DNA of 64,000 bases, from positions 112,925 through 176,924 of the forward strand of contig NZ_JADKPO010000007.1 in assembly GCF_015352445.1 (NCBI RefSeq), written 5' to 3'. Shown piece by piece: positions 54,179 to 62,430 of the stretch; position 1 is the stretch's first letter; the number at the start of each line of letters is the position of its first letter. The position numbers and the translations under genes are program-made. The notes under the pieces are model-generated. The model was given only the letters and a program-made list of their open reading frames with translations, searched no databases and was not told the DNA's origin. Origin of the DNA: Nocardioides agariphilus. Its GTDB lineage: Bacteria > Actinomycetota > Actinomycetes > Propionibacteriales > Nocardioidaceae.

Positions 54179-54834
54179 CTGCGACGCTTGCACCCACCCG
54201 CGGTCGCTCGATACCGCTGTCCACCTGGGCCGTGGCGCTGCTGCTTCCCGTCGGCCCGGCAGCGATCGCCGTACTCCGGCTGATCCTCCCCTACTACACC
54301 GCAGGCGACACCTCAGACATGGTCGCCGCCGTCAACGCCAACCCCGGGCGGCAGAGCGCGGTGCTATGGCTGGCGTACGTCGGCATCCTCACGCTGGTGC
54401 CCGGCCTGTTCGCCGCAGCCCAGGTCTGCCGCACGGCCGCACCGCGACTGACGGCCTGGGCCCTGGGGCTCGCGGTGCCGGGCTACCTATCGCTCGGCAT
54501 GCTCGTCGGATCGGACCACCTGCTCTGGAGTACGACGGACGCCGGCCTGTCCCGCGCCGACGCGGTCGCGGTGGTCGATGCCGGCCACCCGTCGATCGAC
54601 GTCGCGATCGGCGTCTTCGTGCTGGGCCACGTGATCGGCACGGTGCTCCTGGGACTGGCACTGCTCCGGTCCGGCCGGATCCCCGTCTGGGCGGGATGGG
54701 CGATCGCCGTCTCCCAGCCGCTGCACTTCGTGGCCACCGTCATCCTCGGAAGCCCTCAGGTCGACTTCGTCGCCTGGAGCCTGACGGCCGTGGGGATGGC
54801 GTTCGTTGCTCGGGAGGTGCTGCGGGATCGCTAG
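54175..54834 (+). CDS. six-helix membrane protein, unknown function
   Basis: The product has 219 residues with about six membrane helices. The second periplasmic loop has PYYTAGDTSDMVAAVNANPG. It is somewhat like DUF4386-type proteins but I do not claim membership. The ATG overlaps the preceding stop by 4 nt; an upstream in-frame start at 53761 is rejected because it runs through the preceding gene. Confidence 0.7.
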   Translation: MTATLAPTRGRSIPLSTWAVALLLPVGPAAIAVLRLILPYYTAGDTSDMVAAVNANPGRQSAVLWLAYVGILTLVPGLFAAAQVCRTAAPRLTAWALGLAVPGYLSLGMLVGSDHLLWSTTDAGLSRADAVAVVDAGHPSIDVAIGVFVLGHVIGTVLLGLALLRSGRIPVWAGWAIAVSQPLHFVATVILGSPQVDFVAWSLTAVGMAFVAREVLRDR

Positions 54835-54963
54835 CGTCCGTCCTCGTGTGCCTGAGGCGGCGCTATGGCGCGGTGTGCGGCACACGACCCAAGAACGGAG
54901 GAACCGATGTCGACATCGGTCGACGGGTGGCTGGCATCGACCACCGCGACAGCGCCGGCTGTG

Positions 54964-55389
54964 TCAGCGGATGCCCGTGTCGCACGGAACAACAACCTCG
55001 GCGATGGCACCTCGCACGACGCGGGCGTCCATCAGCTCGCAGGACATACCGGCCTCGGCGGTGACGACGTACGCACCCGGCTCGACGGCCAGCTCGAAGC
55101 TGCCGTCGTCGGCAGTCGTGGTCCGCGCGACCTCCTCGCCGGCGGCGTACGCGTCGCCGGGCAGCTGCTCGGAGACGATCACGGTCACGCCGGCCGCCGG
55201 CTGGTTGTCGCAGGGGTCCGTGGCGTTCTCGACGGCGCACTGGGGGCCGAGCTGCACGATCCCTCTCAAGCCGGAGTCGGGCTCCTCAGTGGGTTGCTCG
55301 CCACCGCACGCCGCGAGGGTGAGCAGGCCGGCTGCGAGCACGAGGGGAAGTCCGGAACGCACGCCGGTGGGACGGCCCTTGCCTCGCAC
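54964..55389 (-). CDS. lipoprotein with carboxypeptidase-regulatory-like fold
   Basis: The product has 141 residues. A signal sequence ends with the lipobox LTLAAC, so it is lipid-anchored outside the membrane. The rest, from GLRGIVQLGPQCAVENATDPC, is a single beta domain with GVTVIVSEQLPGDAY and GSFELAVEPGAYVVTAEAG, like carboxypeptidase-regulatory or SpaA-type Ig-like domains. Four cysteines could form two disulfides. The GTG at 55389 is chosen: AGGAA lies 5 nt upstream, and the ATG choices farther upstream (55431/55437) fall inside a terminator hairpin. Confidence 0.75.
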   Translation of the reverse strand: MRGKGRPTGVRSGLPLVLAAGLLTLAACGGEQPTEEPDSGLRGIVQLGPQCAVENATDPCDNQPAAGVTVIVSEQLPGDAYAAGEEVARTTTADDGSFELAVEPGAYVVTAEAGMSCELMDARVVRGAIAEVVVPCDTGIR

Positions 55390-55416
55390 AGGTTCCTGGA
55401 ACCCAGGAAATGACGA

Positions 55417-55458
55417 ACCGCCCGGCTTCATCGTCATCTGACGAAAGAGCCGGGCGGT
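55417..55458 (-). terminator. two-part hairpin after the 45-codon ORF
   Basis: ACCGCCCGGCT (55417-55427) pairs with AGCCGGGCGGT (55448-55458); inside the loop TCGTC pairs with GACGA. It is 31 bp after the stop of the ORF at 55490 on the minus strand and before the lipoprotein gene. Confidence 0.65.
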
Positions 55459-55489
55459 CGTGGTGGGTGCTGGTGTCGTTGGCGTCCTG

Positions 55490-55627
55490 TCACGGGAGGG
55501 GCCGCCAGCCGAGCGCGTGGGCCGTGGCAAAACGGTCGCGCGTCGGTATGGCGGGTGGGCGGTCGACCACAGCGCGTGCGCGCCTGGACTGGAGGTGACG
55601 GTAGAGGTGGACTGCGCTTCTGGCCAT
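55490..55627 (-). CDS. 45-residue basic protein of unknown function
   Basis: The frame runs from an ATG at 55627 to a TGA at 55490. Product: MARSAVHLYRHLQSRRARAV at the N-terminus, then a Pro/Arg/Ala-rich part ending GWRPLP. It is rich in Arg and His and has no cysteine or membrane helix. AGGAG is 7 nt upstream of the ATG. A hairpin follows, and three CAAG repeats with 11-bp spacing precede it, so it looks like a complete small transcription unit. No family recognised. It is too short for usual gene finders. Confidence 0.5.
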   Translation of the reverse strand: MARSAVHLYRHLQSRRARAVVDRPPAIPTRDRFATAHALGWRPLP

Positions 55628-55687
55628 GAGGTGCTCCTGGGTTCGGACCCCGCGGTTCGGGGCATGCCCTTATGCAACTCGACGCCA

Positions 55688-55713
55688 CTTGCGTCCGACT
55701 TGAGCCTGACTTG
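55688..55713 (-). promoter_or_regulatory. three CAAG direct repeats at 11-bp spacing
   Basis: On the minus strand the heptamers are GCACAAG, GCTCAAG, ACGCAAG with 4-bp spacers (CTTG on the plus strand at 55688, 55699, 55710). GCTCAAG and ACGCAAG also occur in the four-repeat site at 27211-27247. The last repeat is about 60 bp before the ORF start; CATAAG 13 nt downstream is a possible -10. Confidence 0.5.
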
Positions 55714-55740
55714 TGCCCGCCTGCACGCGGGCGGCCACGG

Positions 55741-56322
55741 TCAGGACTGGGAGGCCTGCCCGACCAGTACGACGAGCCCCGAGGAGGCCTGGTCGCCATC
55801 GGCGACCTCCTGGGTGATGGTCAGGATCGGGAAGTCACCGGGACCGACGCCGGACCAGAGGATGACCTCGCGGCCGTCGTTGAAGGAGCCGATGGGGACG
55901 AGCAGACCGTCGTCGTTCTTGAGCCAGGCCTGGTAGAACTCGCCGTCCTGGCGGCGAGGGAGGCCCGTGGCGTGGAGGCGGATGTCCCAGCCGCTGGGGG
56001 TCTTGGTCAGGGTGACGTCGCCGGTAGCCGACGGGGCGAGCTCGGTGCCGCTCAAGGAGGCGGCGAACTCGATCGAGTCGTCCTGGTTGAGCTGGACGCC
56101 GATGGTCACGCCCACCGCCAGGAGGATCGCTGCGGCCACGCCGACGAGTGCGAAGCGCACGCGGCGTCGACGGCCCACCGAGCCAGCCTCGGACGCGATC
56201 GCCGCGACGACGGCCTCCTGGAGGTGCGCCGGCGGCTCCATCCAGACGGCGGGGTCCGCGAGTACGTCGGAGACCCGCTCGATCTCGGCACGCTCGGCCG
56301 GGGTCAGCTCGGAGTCAGACAT
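55741..56322 (-). CDS. anti-sigma factor, RskA-like
   Basis: The product has 193 residues. A short cytosolic N-terminal part (LTPAERAEIERVSDVLADPAVW) is followed by one membrane helix (about 58-77) and an extracellular RskA-type domain (GEFYQAWLKNDDGLLVPIGSFNDG...GDFPILTITQEVA). The N-terminal part is short and lacks the zinc HxxxCxxC motif. It should hold the ECF sigma factor encoded just upstream; the two genes overlap by 8 nt. Confidence 0.88.
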   Translation of the reverse strand: MSDSELTPAERAEIERVSDVLADPAVWMEPPAHLQEAVVAAIASEAGSVGRRRRVRFALVGVAAAILLAVGVTIGVQLNQDDSIEFAASLSGTELAPSATGDVTLTKTPSGWDIRLHATGLPRRQDGEFYQAWLKNDDGLLVPIGSFNDGREVILWSGVGPGDFPILTITQEVADGDQASSGLVVLVGQASQS

Positions 56323-56881
56323 CGCGGCCTCCTTCGGGTTCGGTGCGCAGATGGGCCAGCAGGCCGGCCAGGCGGCGGTGTGCTCGGAAGGTACGTGACT
56401 TCACGGTGCCAAGCGGAATCTCCAGCTGCTGGGCGATCTCGGCGTGGCTGAGCTCGTCGAAGTGCTGCATGCGGAGCAGGTCGCGCTCGGCGGGAGGCAG
56501 CTCATCGAGCGCCCGTCGTACTTCGGCCACGTCCTCCATCTGGTCCACCGACGGCGGCAGCGTGATCAGGTTCGGCGTCTCGGCGGTGTCGATGTCGTCG
56601 AGGTGGCGGTGGCGCTTCTCGCGGCGGTAGACGTCGATGGCGACGCGCTTGGCGATCGTGCCGATCCAGGCGCCGAGCGGGCGGCTGGGGTCGTAGGTCG
56701 AAGCGCCGCGCCAGGCCTGCACGAACGTCTGCTGCGTCGCGTCCTCCGCGAGCCCGGTGTCACCGAGGACCTTGTAGGCGATCGAGAAGACCAGCCGTCC
56801 GTAGGTCTGGTAGACCACGCGCACCGAGTCGGCGTCCCCTGATGCGAACCGCGACGCCACCTCGGCATCGTCCATGGCCAC
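56315..56881 (-). CDS. ECF RNA polymerase sigma factor
   Basis: The product has 188 residues. Region 2 has YGRLVFSIAYKVLGDTGLAEDATQQTFVQAW; region 4 has LPPAERDLLRMQHFDELSHAEIAQQLEIPLGTVKSRTFRAHRRL. It is close to the SigK-like ECF group, with its RskA-like anti-sigma downstream. The GTG at 56881 is preferred because TAGCGT (56894-56889 on the minus strand) ends 7 nt upstream; the ATG at 56875 is two codons later. Confidence 0.9.
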   Translation of the reverse strand: MAMDDAEVASRFASGDADSVRVVYQTYGRLVFSIAYKVLGDTGLAEDATQQTFVQAWRGASTYDPSRPLGAWIGTIAKRVAIDVYRREKRHRHLDDIDTAETPNLITLPPSVDQMEDVAEVRRALDELPPAERDLLRMQHFDELSHAEIAQQLEIPLGTVKSRTFRAHRRLAGLLAHLRTEPEGGRDV

Positions 56882-57005
56882 GGTCGTCACGCTAGCCCAC
56901 CGTTCAGTGCTCGGCTCCCTGGTTTTCGGGCGCACGAAGGCAGCTTCGAAGGCGGCTGCACTGTGTCCCACGTGCTGCTTACGCGAGCGGTTGCGGATCG
57001 GTTCC

Positions 57006-57024
57006 GTCCTCGACCATCGAGGAC
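57006..57024. promoter_or_regulatory. perfect 8-bp palindrome upstream of the VOC gene
   Basis: GTCCTCGA-CCA-TCGAGGAC in the 208-bp divergent region between the sigma-factor and VOC genes. It could be an operator or the 5' leader hairpin of the VOC message. Confidence 0.4.
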
Positions 57025-57089
57025 ACGGGAGGGAACCGCAAGCGAGGTGTCGCCGTACAGGGGGCGAACACCCATCCAAGGAGATCACC

Positions 57090-57494
57090 ATGAACGAGTT
57101 CCCAGGCATCACCCACATCGCTGTCACCGTCAGCGACCTGAGGCGGAGTGCGGCGTGGTACGCCGACCTGTTCGGCACCCAGCCCGTCCTCGACGAGGAC
57201 GTCGAGGCCGGCGACTTCCACCACACGGTCTTCGCCCTCGGCGGCGGCAACCTCTTCGGGCTGCACCGGCACGTCGACCCCAGCGGGGCGCCGTTCGACG
57301 AGCGCAGCCCCGGGCTCGACCACGTCTCCTTCGCGTGCAGCGACCGAGCGGAGCTGGAGAAGTGGAGCGTCAGGCTCGACGAGCTCGGCATCGCCCGCGG
57401 CGAGATCGTCGACGCGCACTACGGGTCGGGGCTGTCGTTCCGCGACCCGGACGGCATCGCGCTGGAGTTCTTCGCCCCGCCCGCTGCGGCCTGA
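57090..57494 (+). CDS. VOC-family (glyoxalase/bleomycin-resistance-like) protein
   Basis: The product has 134 residues with two beta-alpha-beta-beta-beta modules: ITHIAVTVSDLRRSAAWYADLFG and GLDHVSFACSDRAELEKWSVRL, ending SFRDPDGIALEFFAPP. The metal-ligand positions H, H and E are present. Substrate unknown. AAGGAG is 7 nt before the ATG. Divergent from the sigma-factor gene. Confidence 0.88.
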   Translation: MNEFPGITHIAVTVSDLRRSAAWYADLFGTQPVLDEDVEAGDFHHTVFALGGGNLFGLHRHVDPSGAPFDERSPGLDHVSFACSDRAELEKWSVRLDELGIARGEIVDAHYGSGLSFRDPDGIALEFFAPPAAA

Positions 57495-57573
57495 CGCAGC
57501 ATCGGGAAGGGGGCGGCGTCCAGGTGGGCGCCGCCCCTCTTGGCGAACAGACGGGTGTCAGCGCTGGAGACGT

Positions 57574-57636
57574 GGTTTCGAGACGGGACTTCGTCCCTCC
57601 TCAACCAACGGGCACGGACACGTCCCTCCTCAACCA
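57574..57636. repeat. palindromic element with a third stem core, plus a half copy
   Basis: 57574-57606 has the family arms GGTTTCGAGAC and CTCCTCAACC but the core GGGAC-TTC-GTCCC. A half copy, GTCCCTCCTCAACC, ends at 57634 and supplies the pepN stop. Confidence 0.8.
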
Positions 57637-60119
57637 GCGGGCAGGTCGCCTCTCGCCCGTAGCTTGCGCACCAGCCCGTCGGTGCCGTTGAGCAGCGCGC
57701 CGCGCACCGTCGGGTCGCAGCCGTCGGCGCGCGCCATCTCCAGGGCGGCGTCGATGAACACCTGGTCGCCCACGTCGGGGAACATGCCGCGGATCAGGCC
57801 GCCGACCTTGAGCATCAGCCCGCCGGCGAGCTTGGGGACCTCTTCGAGGTAGCGCCAGGTGTAGGGCAGGACCACGTCACGCTGCTCGGGCTGCCAGAAG
57901 GCCTGGACCATCGGGTACATCGCGAGGCCGGACGGCACGTTCTGCTCGACGTACAGCGCGTGCCAGGCCTCCTCCTTGGCCTCGGCGAGCGGCCTGGCGG
58001 TGCGGACGGCGAGCGCACTGAACGGGGCGTCGGGATCAGGGTCCCGCTCGAGCAGGTCCTCGATGACGGCCTCGTCGTAGTCACCCTGCGCAGCACGCGT
58101 GGCCGCCACCCGCCAGGCGAGCCCGAAGTCAGACGAGGCCGCGGAGTCGACCCGGGCGAAGTGCTCCGGGGTGACGGCGTTGCCGGCCAGCTCGAGGAGC
58201 GCGCCCTTGGCGAGCTCCGGCTGCCCGGCGAGCACGGCCGCGACGTCGGCCACACGGGAGCGCGCGGACTCGATGCGGGGCAGCGGCATGTAGCGGTGGG
58301 CGACCGTGCTGGCGATCTGCAGGAACGGCTCCACGATCCCGGCCACGTGCTCGGTCTCGAGCACGCCGAGGATGCAGGCGAGCGTCTCCTCGGCACCGAG
58401 CTCGCCCTTGAGCAGCATGTCGTAGACCGTCGAGACCGCAAGGGAGCGCGACACCGCGTCTGGCAGCAGACCCGCCTTGCGCAGCAAGAGGTCAAGTGAG
58501 ACCGGGTCCGTCCGCGCGGCCGCGAAGGTCAGGTCGCCGTCGTTGACCAGGCGCAGGTCGGACTCCGGCAGCTCGACCTGGGTCGACCCACCAACGGTCT
58601 GCACCGCCACGTCGGCGACCTTGCTCAACGACGAGCCCTCGTCGACGTAGCAGCCGATGTCGACCCGGTGCGGCCGCGGCGCCTTGCCATCGGGCCCGGT
58701 TGCTGTCAGCTCAGAACCCGAGAGCGTCAGGGTGTCGGTACCGCCCTCGTCCAGCCAGGACCGCTGCCACTCCCCCAGGTCCCGCCCGCTCGCAGTGGCA
58801 ACCGCGCCCACGAAGTCCTCGAGGGTGGTGTTGCCCCAGGCGTGGTCACGGAAGTAGGCCCGCAGGCCTTCGAGCAAGGCGTCTTCGCCGACGTAGGCAC
58901 CGAGCTGCTTGAGCACGGCCTGGCCCTTGGAGTAGGAGATCGCGTCGAAGTTCGCCATCGCCTGCGCGACGTCGGGGACGTCTCCGCGGATCGGGTGCGA
59001 CGCGGGTCCCATGTCGAGTCGGTAGGCGGCCAGCTGCTCGCCGGCCAGGAAGTTGGCCCAGTTGTCCTGGTACTTCGTCGCGCCGACCGACGCCCAGCAC
59101 GCGGCCCATGAGGCAAACGCCTCGTTGAGCCACAGGTCGTCCCACCACTTCATCGTGACCAGGTCGCCGAACCACATGTGCGCCATCTCGTGCAGCACCA
59201 CGTCGGCGACGTAGCGCCGCTCCTCGTAGGTCGGCTCGCTGCGCGGCAAGGCCCAGTCACCCCACGTGACGCAGCCCCAGTTCTCCATCGCGCCGCCCAG
59301 GTCGGGCAGGAACACCTGGTCGTAGCGCTCCTGGCCGAACGGCACGCCGAAGTGCTCGCCGTACCACGCCAGGCCCTGCTCGGTGATCTCGAACAGCTCG
59401 TCGGCGTCGCGGTCGAGCAGCTGCTTGAGCGACTGCCGGCTGTAGAGCCCGAGGTCGTAGCCGCCGCGGTGCGAGCGGCGCTCGTAGAAGGGGCCGGCGT
59501 TGACGACGGTGACGTACGTCGAGAGGGGCGGGGTGTCGGCAAAGGTCCACAGGCGCCCTCCGTCGGCGAGCTCGTCGACGCCCGTGGGCGCGGAGTTGTT
59601 GAGCACCGTCCAGGTGTCGGGAGCCTTCACGGTGAAGCCGTGCACGGCCTTGAGGTCGGGTTGGTCGAAGTTGGCCCAGACCATCCGCGTGAAGTCGCAC
59701 TCGAACGACATCCAGACGTAGACGAGCTTGTCGCTGGGGTCGACCGTGCGCTGGATGCCGCTGCTGCTCGTGGTGTCGGACTGCGAGGACGCGACGACCA
59801 GGACGTTGTCGGCCTGCAGGTCCGGGAGGGGAAGCCGGCCTCGCGAGGCAGTCGACACGTCGAGCGCGACGCCGTTGAGCGTGGCCGACCGGATCTGCGC
59901 GACGCAGTCGACGAACGAGCTCGCACCCGGTTCACGGCAGGTGAAGGTGATGGTCGACACCGCGTCGACCACCTGTCCTTCGAAGAGGCCGCGCAGGTCG
60001 ACCTCCACGTCGTAGCGGTCGACCTCGATCAGCGCGGCGCGCTCCTCGGCCTCGGCCCGGGTCAGGCTGGCTACAGGGCTGGCTACAGGGCTGGCAACGG
60101 GGCTGGCAACGGGGCTCAC
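57630..60119 (-). CDS. pepN: aminopeptidase N (M1 family)
   Basis: The product has 829 residues. GAMEN (about 273-277) is the substrate-binding motif; HEMAHMWFGDLVTMKWW...NEAF (about 306-333) is the zinc site HExxH-x18-E. The C-terminal ERAP1-like helical domain follows. It removes N-terminal residues from peptides in the cytosol. Residues 2-17 are four SPVA units from a 12-bp repeat, absent from relatives, which start near LTRAEAEERAALI. The stop is the TGA of a repeat arm (CCC GCT GGT TGA). The GTG overlaps the upstream gene's stop (GTGA). Confidence 0.96.
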   Translation of the reverse strand: MSPVASPVASPVASPVASLTRAEAEERAALIEVDRYDVEVDLRGLFEGQVVDAVSTITFTCREPGASSFVDCVAQIRSATLNGVALDVSTASRGRLPLPDLQADNVLVVASSQSDTTSSSGIQRTVDPSDKLVYVWMSFECDFTRMVWANFDQPDLKAVHGFTVKAPDTWTVLNNSAPTGVDELADGGRLWTFADTPPLSTYVTVVNAGPFYERRSHRGGYDLGLYSRQSLKQLLDRDADELFEITEQGLAWYGEHFGVPFGQERYDQVFLPDLGGAMENWGCVTWGDWALPRSEPTYEERRYVADVVLHEMAHMWFGDLVTMKWWDDLWLNEAFASWAACWASVGATKYQDNWANFLAGEQLAAYRLDMGPASHPIRGDVPDVAQAMANFDAISYSKGQAVLKQLGAYVGEDALLEGLRAYFRDHAWGNTTLEDFVGAVATASGRDLGEWQRSWLDEGGTDTLTLSGSELTATGPDGKAPRPHRVDIGCYVDEGSSLSKVADVAVQTVGGSTQVELPESDLRLVNDGDLTFAAARTDPVSLDLLLRKAGLLPDAVSRSLAVSTVYDMLLKGELGAEETLACILGVLETEHVAGIVEPFLQIASTVAHRYMPLPRIESARSRVADVAAVLAGQPELAKGALLELAGNAVTPEHFARVDSAASSDFGLAWRVAATRAAQGDYDEAVIEDLLERDPDPDAPFSALAVRTARPLAEAKEEAWHALYVEQNVPSGLAMYPMVQAFWQPEQRDVVLPYTWRYLEEVPKLAGGLMLKVGGLIRGMFPDVGDQVFIDAALEMARADGCDPTVRGALLNGTDGLVRKLRARGDLPAG
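60067..60114 (-). repeat. 12-bp tandem repeat (SPVA)4 at the pepN 5' end
   Basis: Four 12-bp units, two of each of two closely related types (AGCCCCGTTGCC and AGCCCTGTAGCC), immediately after the GTG. The pairwise arrangement shows duplication in blocks. Confidence 0.9.
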
Positions 60120-60952
60120 CCGGTCAACCTAGGCCGTCGCTCGTGGATCACCCAGAGGTAGGCCGACCCGAGCAACATCAGCAGCACGACGACCAGCAGC
60201 GGCCAGCTCAGCGCGCGGTCGGGCATCAGCTCGTCGGAGGCGCGCACGGCCGCGACGAGCATGAGCACCAGCATCACTGCCTCGACCTGGAGCATCAGCC
60301 GCACCGAGCTCCAACGCGGGTCGAACAACGTGCCGGCACCGGCAGCGCCGAGACAGTAGGTCGCGCCCATCACCCGACACGTCAGCGGGGTCAACGCCCA
60401 CGGCCACAGGGGGATCACCACGCTGGGCGCCACGAACATCAGCACTCCTTGCGCCAGCGCCAGCACGCCGAGCACCGCGATGACCCCGCGCTCGAGGGGG
60501 CGCAGCAACACGTCTGCCGAGCTGAACGGAGCGGCGTACCTCCGGTTCGCGAGCCAGGCGCCGATCACCAGGAACGGCGCGCCGAAGTACAGCCCAGCCC
60601 ACAGCCAGAAGGCCAACCGGTCGTGGAAGAACTTGTCCCAGTGCACGACGGTCGCCACCCCGAGCAGCGACGCGAAGGCCGTCACGGCCAGGAAGCCGGT
60701 GGCCATGCCGTGCCACCGCTTCTCGAAGAACGCGACGCGCACGAAGAAGTAGGCGCCGCCGAGGTAGGCCGAGGCGAGCACCATCGAGGTCATCGTCACC
60801 GGGATCGGCCAGGCCCAGAGCTTCGCCGTGTGGTCGGGGAAGACGTAGAGGATGACCCAGGCCACCAGCAGGAACGGGACGATGAACAGCGAGAGGCCGC
60901 GCGTGTAGGCCAGCACGCGGTCATCGCCCGAGCGCGCAGGCGACGCGGTCAT
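60116..60952 (-). CDS. seven-to-eight-helix membrane protein, unknown function
   Basis: The product has 278 residues with about eight membrane helices. MTSMVLASAYLGGAYFFVRVAF and LNMCRVMGATYCLG-like stretches give no family I can name. It precedes pepN with a GTGA overlap and follows the FAD oxidase by 9 nt, so the three are probably one unit. Confidence 0.75.
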   Translation of the reverse strand: MTASPARSGDDRVLAYTRGLSLFIVPFLLVAWVILYVFPDHTAKLWAWPIPVTMTSMVLASAYLGGAYFFVRVAFFEKRWHGMATGFLAVTAFASLLGVATVVHWDKFFHDRLAFWLWAGLYFGAPFLVIGAWLANRRYAAPFSSADVLLRPLERGVIAVLGVLALAQGVLMFVAPSVVIPLWPWALTPLTCRVMGATYCLGAAGAGTLFDPRWSSVRLMLQVEAVMLVLMLVAAVRASDELMPDRALSWPLLVVVLLMLLGSAYLWVIHERRPRLTG

Positions 60953-60961
60953 CTGTCCCCG

Positions 60962-62353
60962 TCAGCTGCCCGGAGTGACGCGCGCGTTGCCGTGGAACAG
61001 GTCGGTGGGGTCGTACTTCGCCTTCAACTCGACGAGGCGGGCGAACTTGCCGGCGCCATAGGCCGCCTCGACGGCGTCGAACTCGGCCGAGCCGTTGACG
61101 TAGGAGCCGTCGTCGGAGGCGAAGGGAGCCAGTGCCGTCGCCAGCGCTCGGGCCCAGTCGCGCTCGGCGGGGAACATCTCGGGCACCGGGCAACCGGCGA
61201 TGATGAACACGCCGAACCGCGGCGACCGTCCGCCACTGAACGCCGTCGCGTCATCAGCGACGGCGGAGTAGGCGCCGTCGAGCCGGTAGAACAGGACGAT
61301 CGACAGCGGCGAGGTCTTCTGCGGGAAGTGCTCGACGAGCGCGTCGATCACCCCGTCCGAGAACTCGTCGACGTAGCAGCCCTTGTCGTAGCAGTAGAGG
61401 CCCCAGCCGTTGGCCTCGTCGAGCATCTTCTGCAGCTCGACGTAGGGCATCGGCGAGGCGAAGTCGACCAGCGGGGGCACGGCCGAGCGAGCCTGCTCCA
61501 GCACCGCGGCGTGCTCCTCCGCCGACCCGAAGCCGACGACCACCATCGCGTAGCCGGGCTTGAGCCGGTGCTCCTCCGGGACGAAGGGCGCCGGCGGCGC
61601 GTTCAGGCCGCCGAACACGACGTTGACGTCGTCGGGCAGCGAGTGGATCACCGACCGCGCATGCCGCAGTACCTCGGTACCTTGCTCCAACCCCCAGAAC
61701 AGCAAGCCGAAGTGGACCATCGGGCCGGCCTCGTGGAGCTCGAACTCGAACTCGGTCACCACGGCGAAGTTCCCACCACCTCCTCGCAACGCCCAGAACA
61801 GGTCGGGGTTCTCTGTGGCCGATGCCGTCAGCAGGTCACCGTCTGCTGTCACGCATCGTGCGGAGACGAGGTTGTCGACGGACAGCCCGTACTTACGGCT
61901 CAACCACCCCATCCCGCCGCCGAGGGTCAGGCCGCCGACGCCGGTGTGGCTGATCAGCCCGACAGGTACGGCGAGCCCGTGCGCCTGCGTGGCGGCGTCG
62001 AGGTCGCCGAGCAGCGCTCCCCCGCCCACCCTCGCCCGCCGCGCGACAGGGTCGACCGAAACCTGGTTGAGGCCGGTCAGGTCGATCACGAGTCCGTCAT
62101 CGACCACGCTGGCCCCCGACATGCTGTGCGCCCCGCAGCGGACCGCCACGTCGATGCCATGTGTCGCGGCGAACCGCACGGCCGCCTGCACGTCCGACTC
62201 GTCGGCGCACATCGCGACGGCCAGCGGGCGGCGGTCGATGGCGGCGTTCCAGACGCGGCGCGCCTCGTCGTAGGTCGGATCGGCCGCCTCGACCACCTCT
62301 CCACGCATCGTGCCTCGCAGCTCGGCGATCGGGGCGTTGGCGGTCTGGGTCAT
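60962..62353 (-). CDS. FAD-linked oxidoreductase with BBE domain
   Basis: The product has 463 residues. The PCMH-type FAD-binding domain has VRCGAHSMSG with His76 for covalent FAD attachment, then GVGGLTLGGGMGWLSRKYGLSVDNL. The C-terminal BBE domain ends KFARLVELKAKYDPTDLFHGNARV. It belongs with 6-hydroxynicotine oxidase/berberine-bridge-type enzymes; the substrate is unknown. GGGAGG lies 6 nt before the ATG. Confidence 0.88.
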   Translation of the reverse strand: MTQTANAPIAELRGTMRGEVVEAADPTYDEARRVWNAAIDRRPLAVAMCADESDVQAAVRFAATHGIDVAVRCGAHSMSGASVVDDGLVIDLTGLNQVSVDPVARRARVGGGALLGDLDAATQAHGLAVPVGLISHTGVGGLTLGGGMGWLSRKYGLSVDNLVSARCVTADGDLLTASATENPDLFWALRGGGGNFAVVTEFEFELHEAGPMVHFGLLFWGLEQGTEVLRHARSVIHSLPDDVNVVFGGLNAPPAPFVPEEHRLKPGYAMVVVGFGSAEEHAAVLEQARSAVPPLVDFASPMPYVELQKMLDEANGWGLYCYDKGCYVDEFSDGVIDALVEHFPQKTSPLSIVLFYRLDGAYSAVADDATAFSGGRSPRFGVFIIAGCPVPEMFPAERDWARALATALAPFASDDGSYVNGSAEFDAVEAAYGAGKFARLVELKAKYDPTDLFHGNARVTPGS

Positions 62354-62370
62354 GGCGTGCCTCCCTGGGT

Positions 62371-62410
62371 GGTTTCGAGGCTCGTCGCTGGCGCTCCTCG
62401 CACCTCAACC
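62371..62410. repeat. palindromic element, type D
   Basis: GGTTTCGAGGCTCGTCGCTGG followed by CGCTCCTCGCACCTCAACC; reverse complement of the type at 11203-11243. It lies just upstream of the FAD oxidase gene. Confidence 0.7.
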
Positions 62411-62430
62411 AGCGACTGAATCGATTGACT

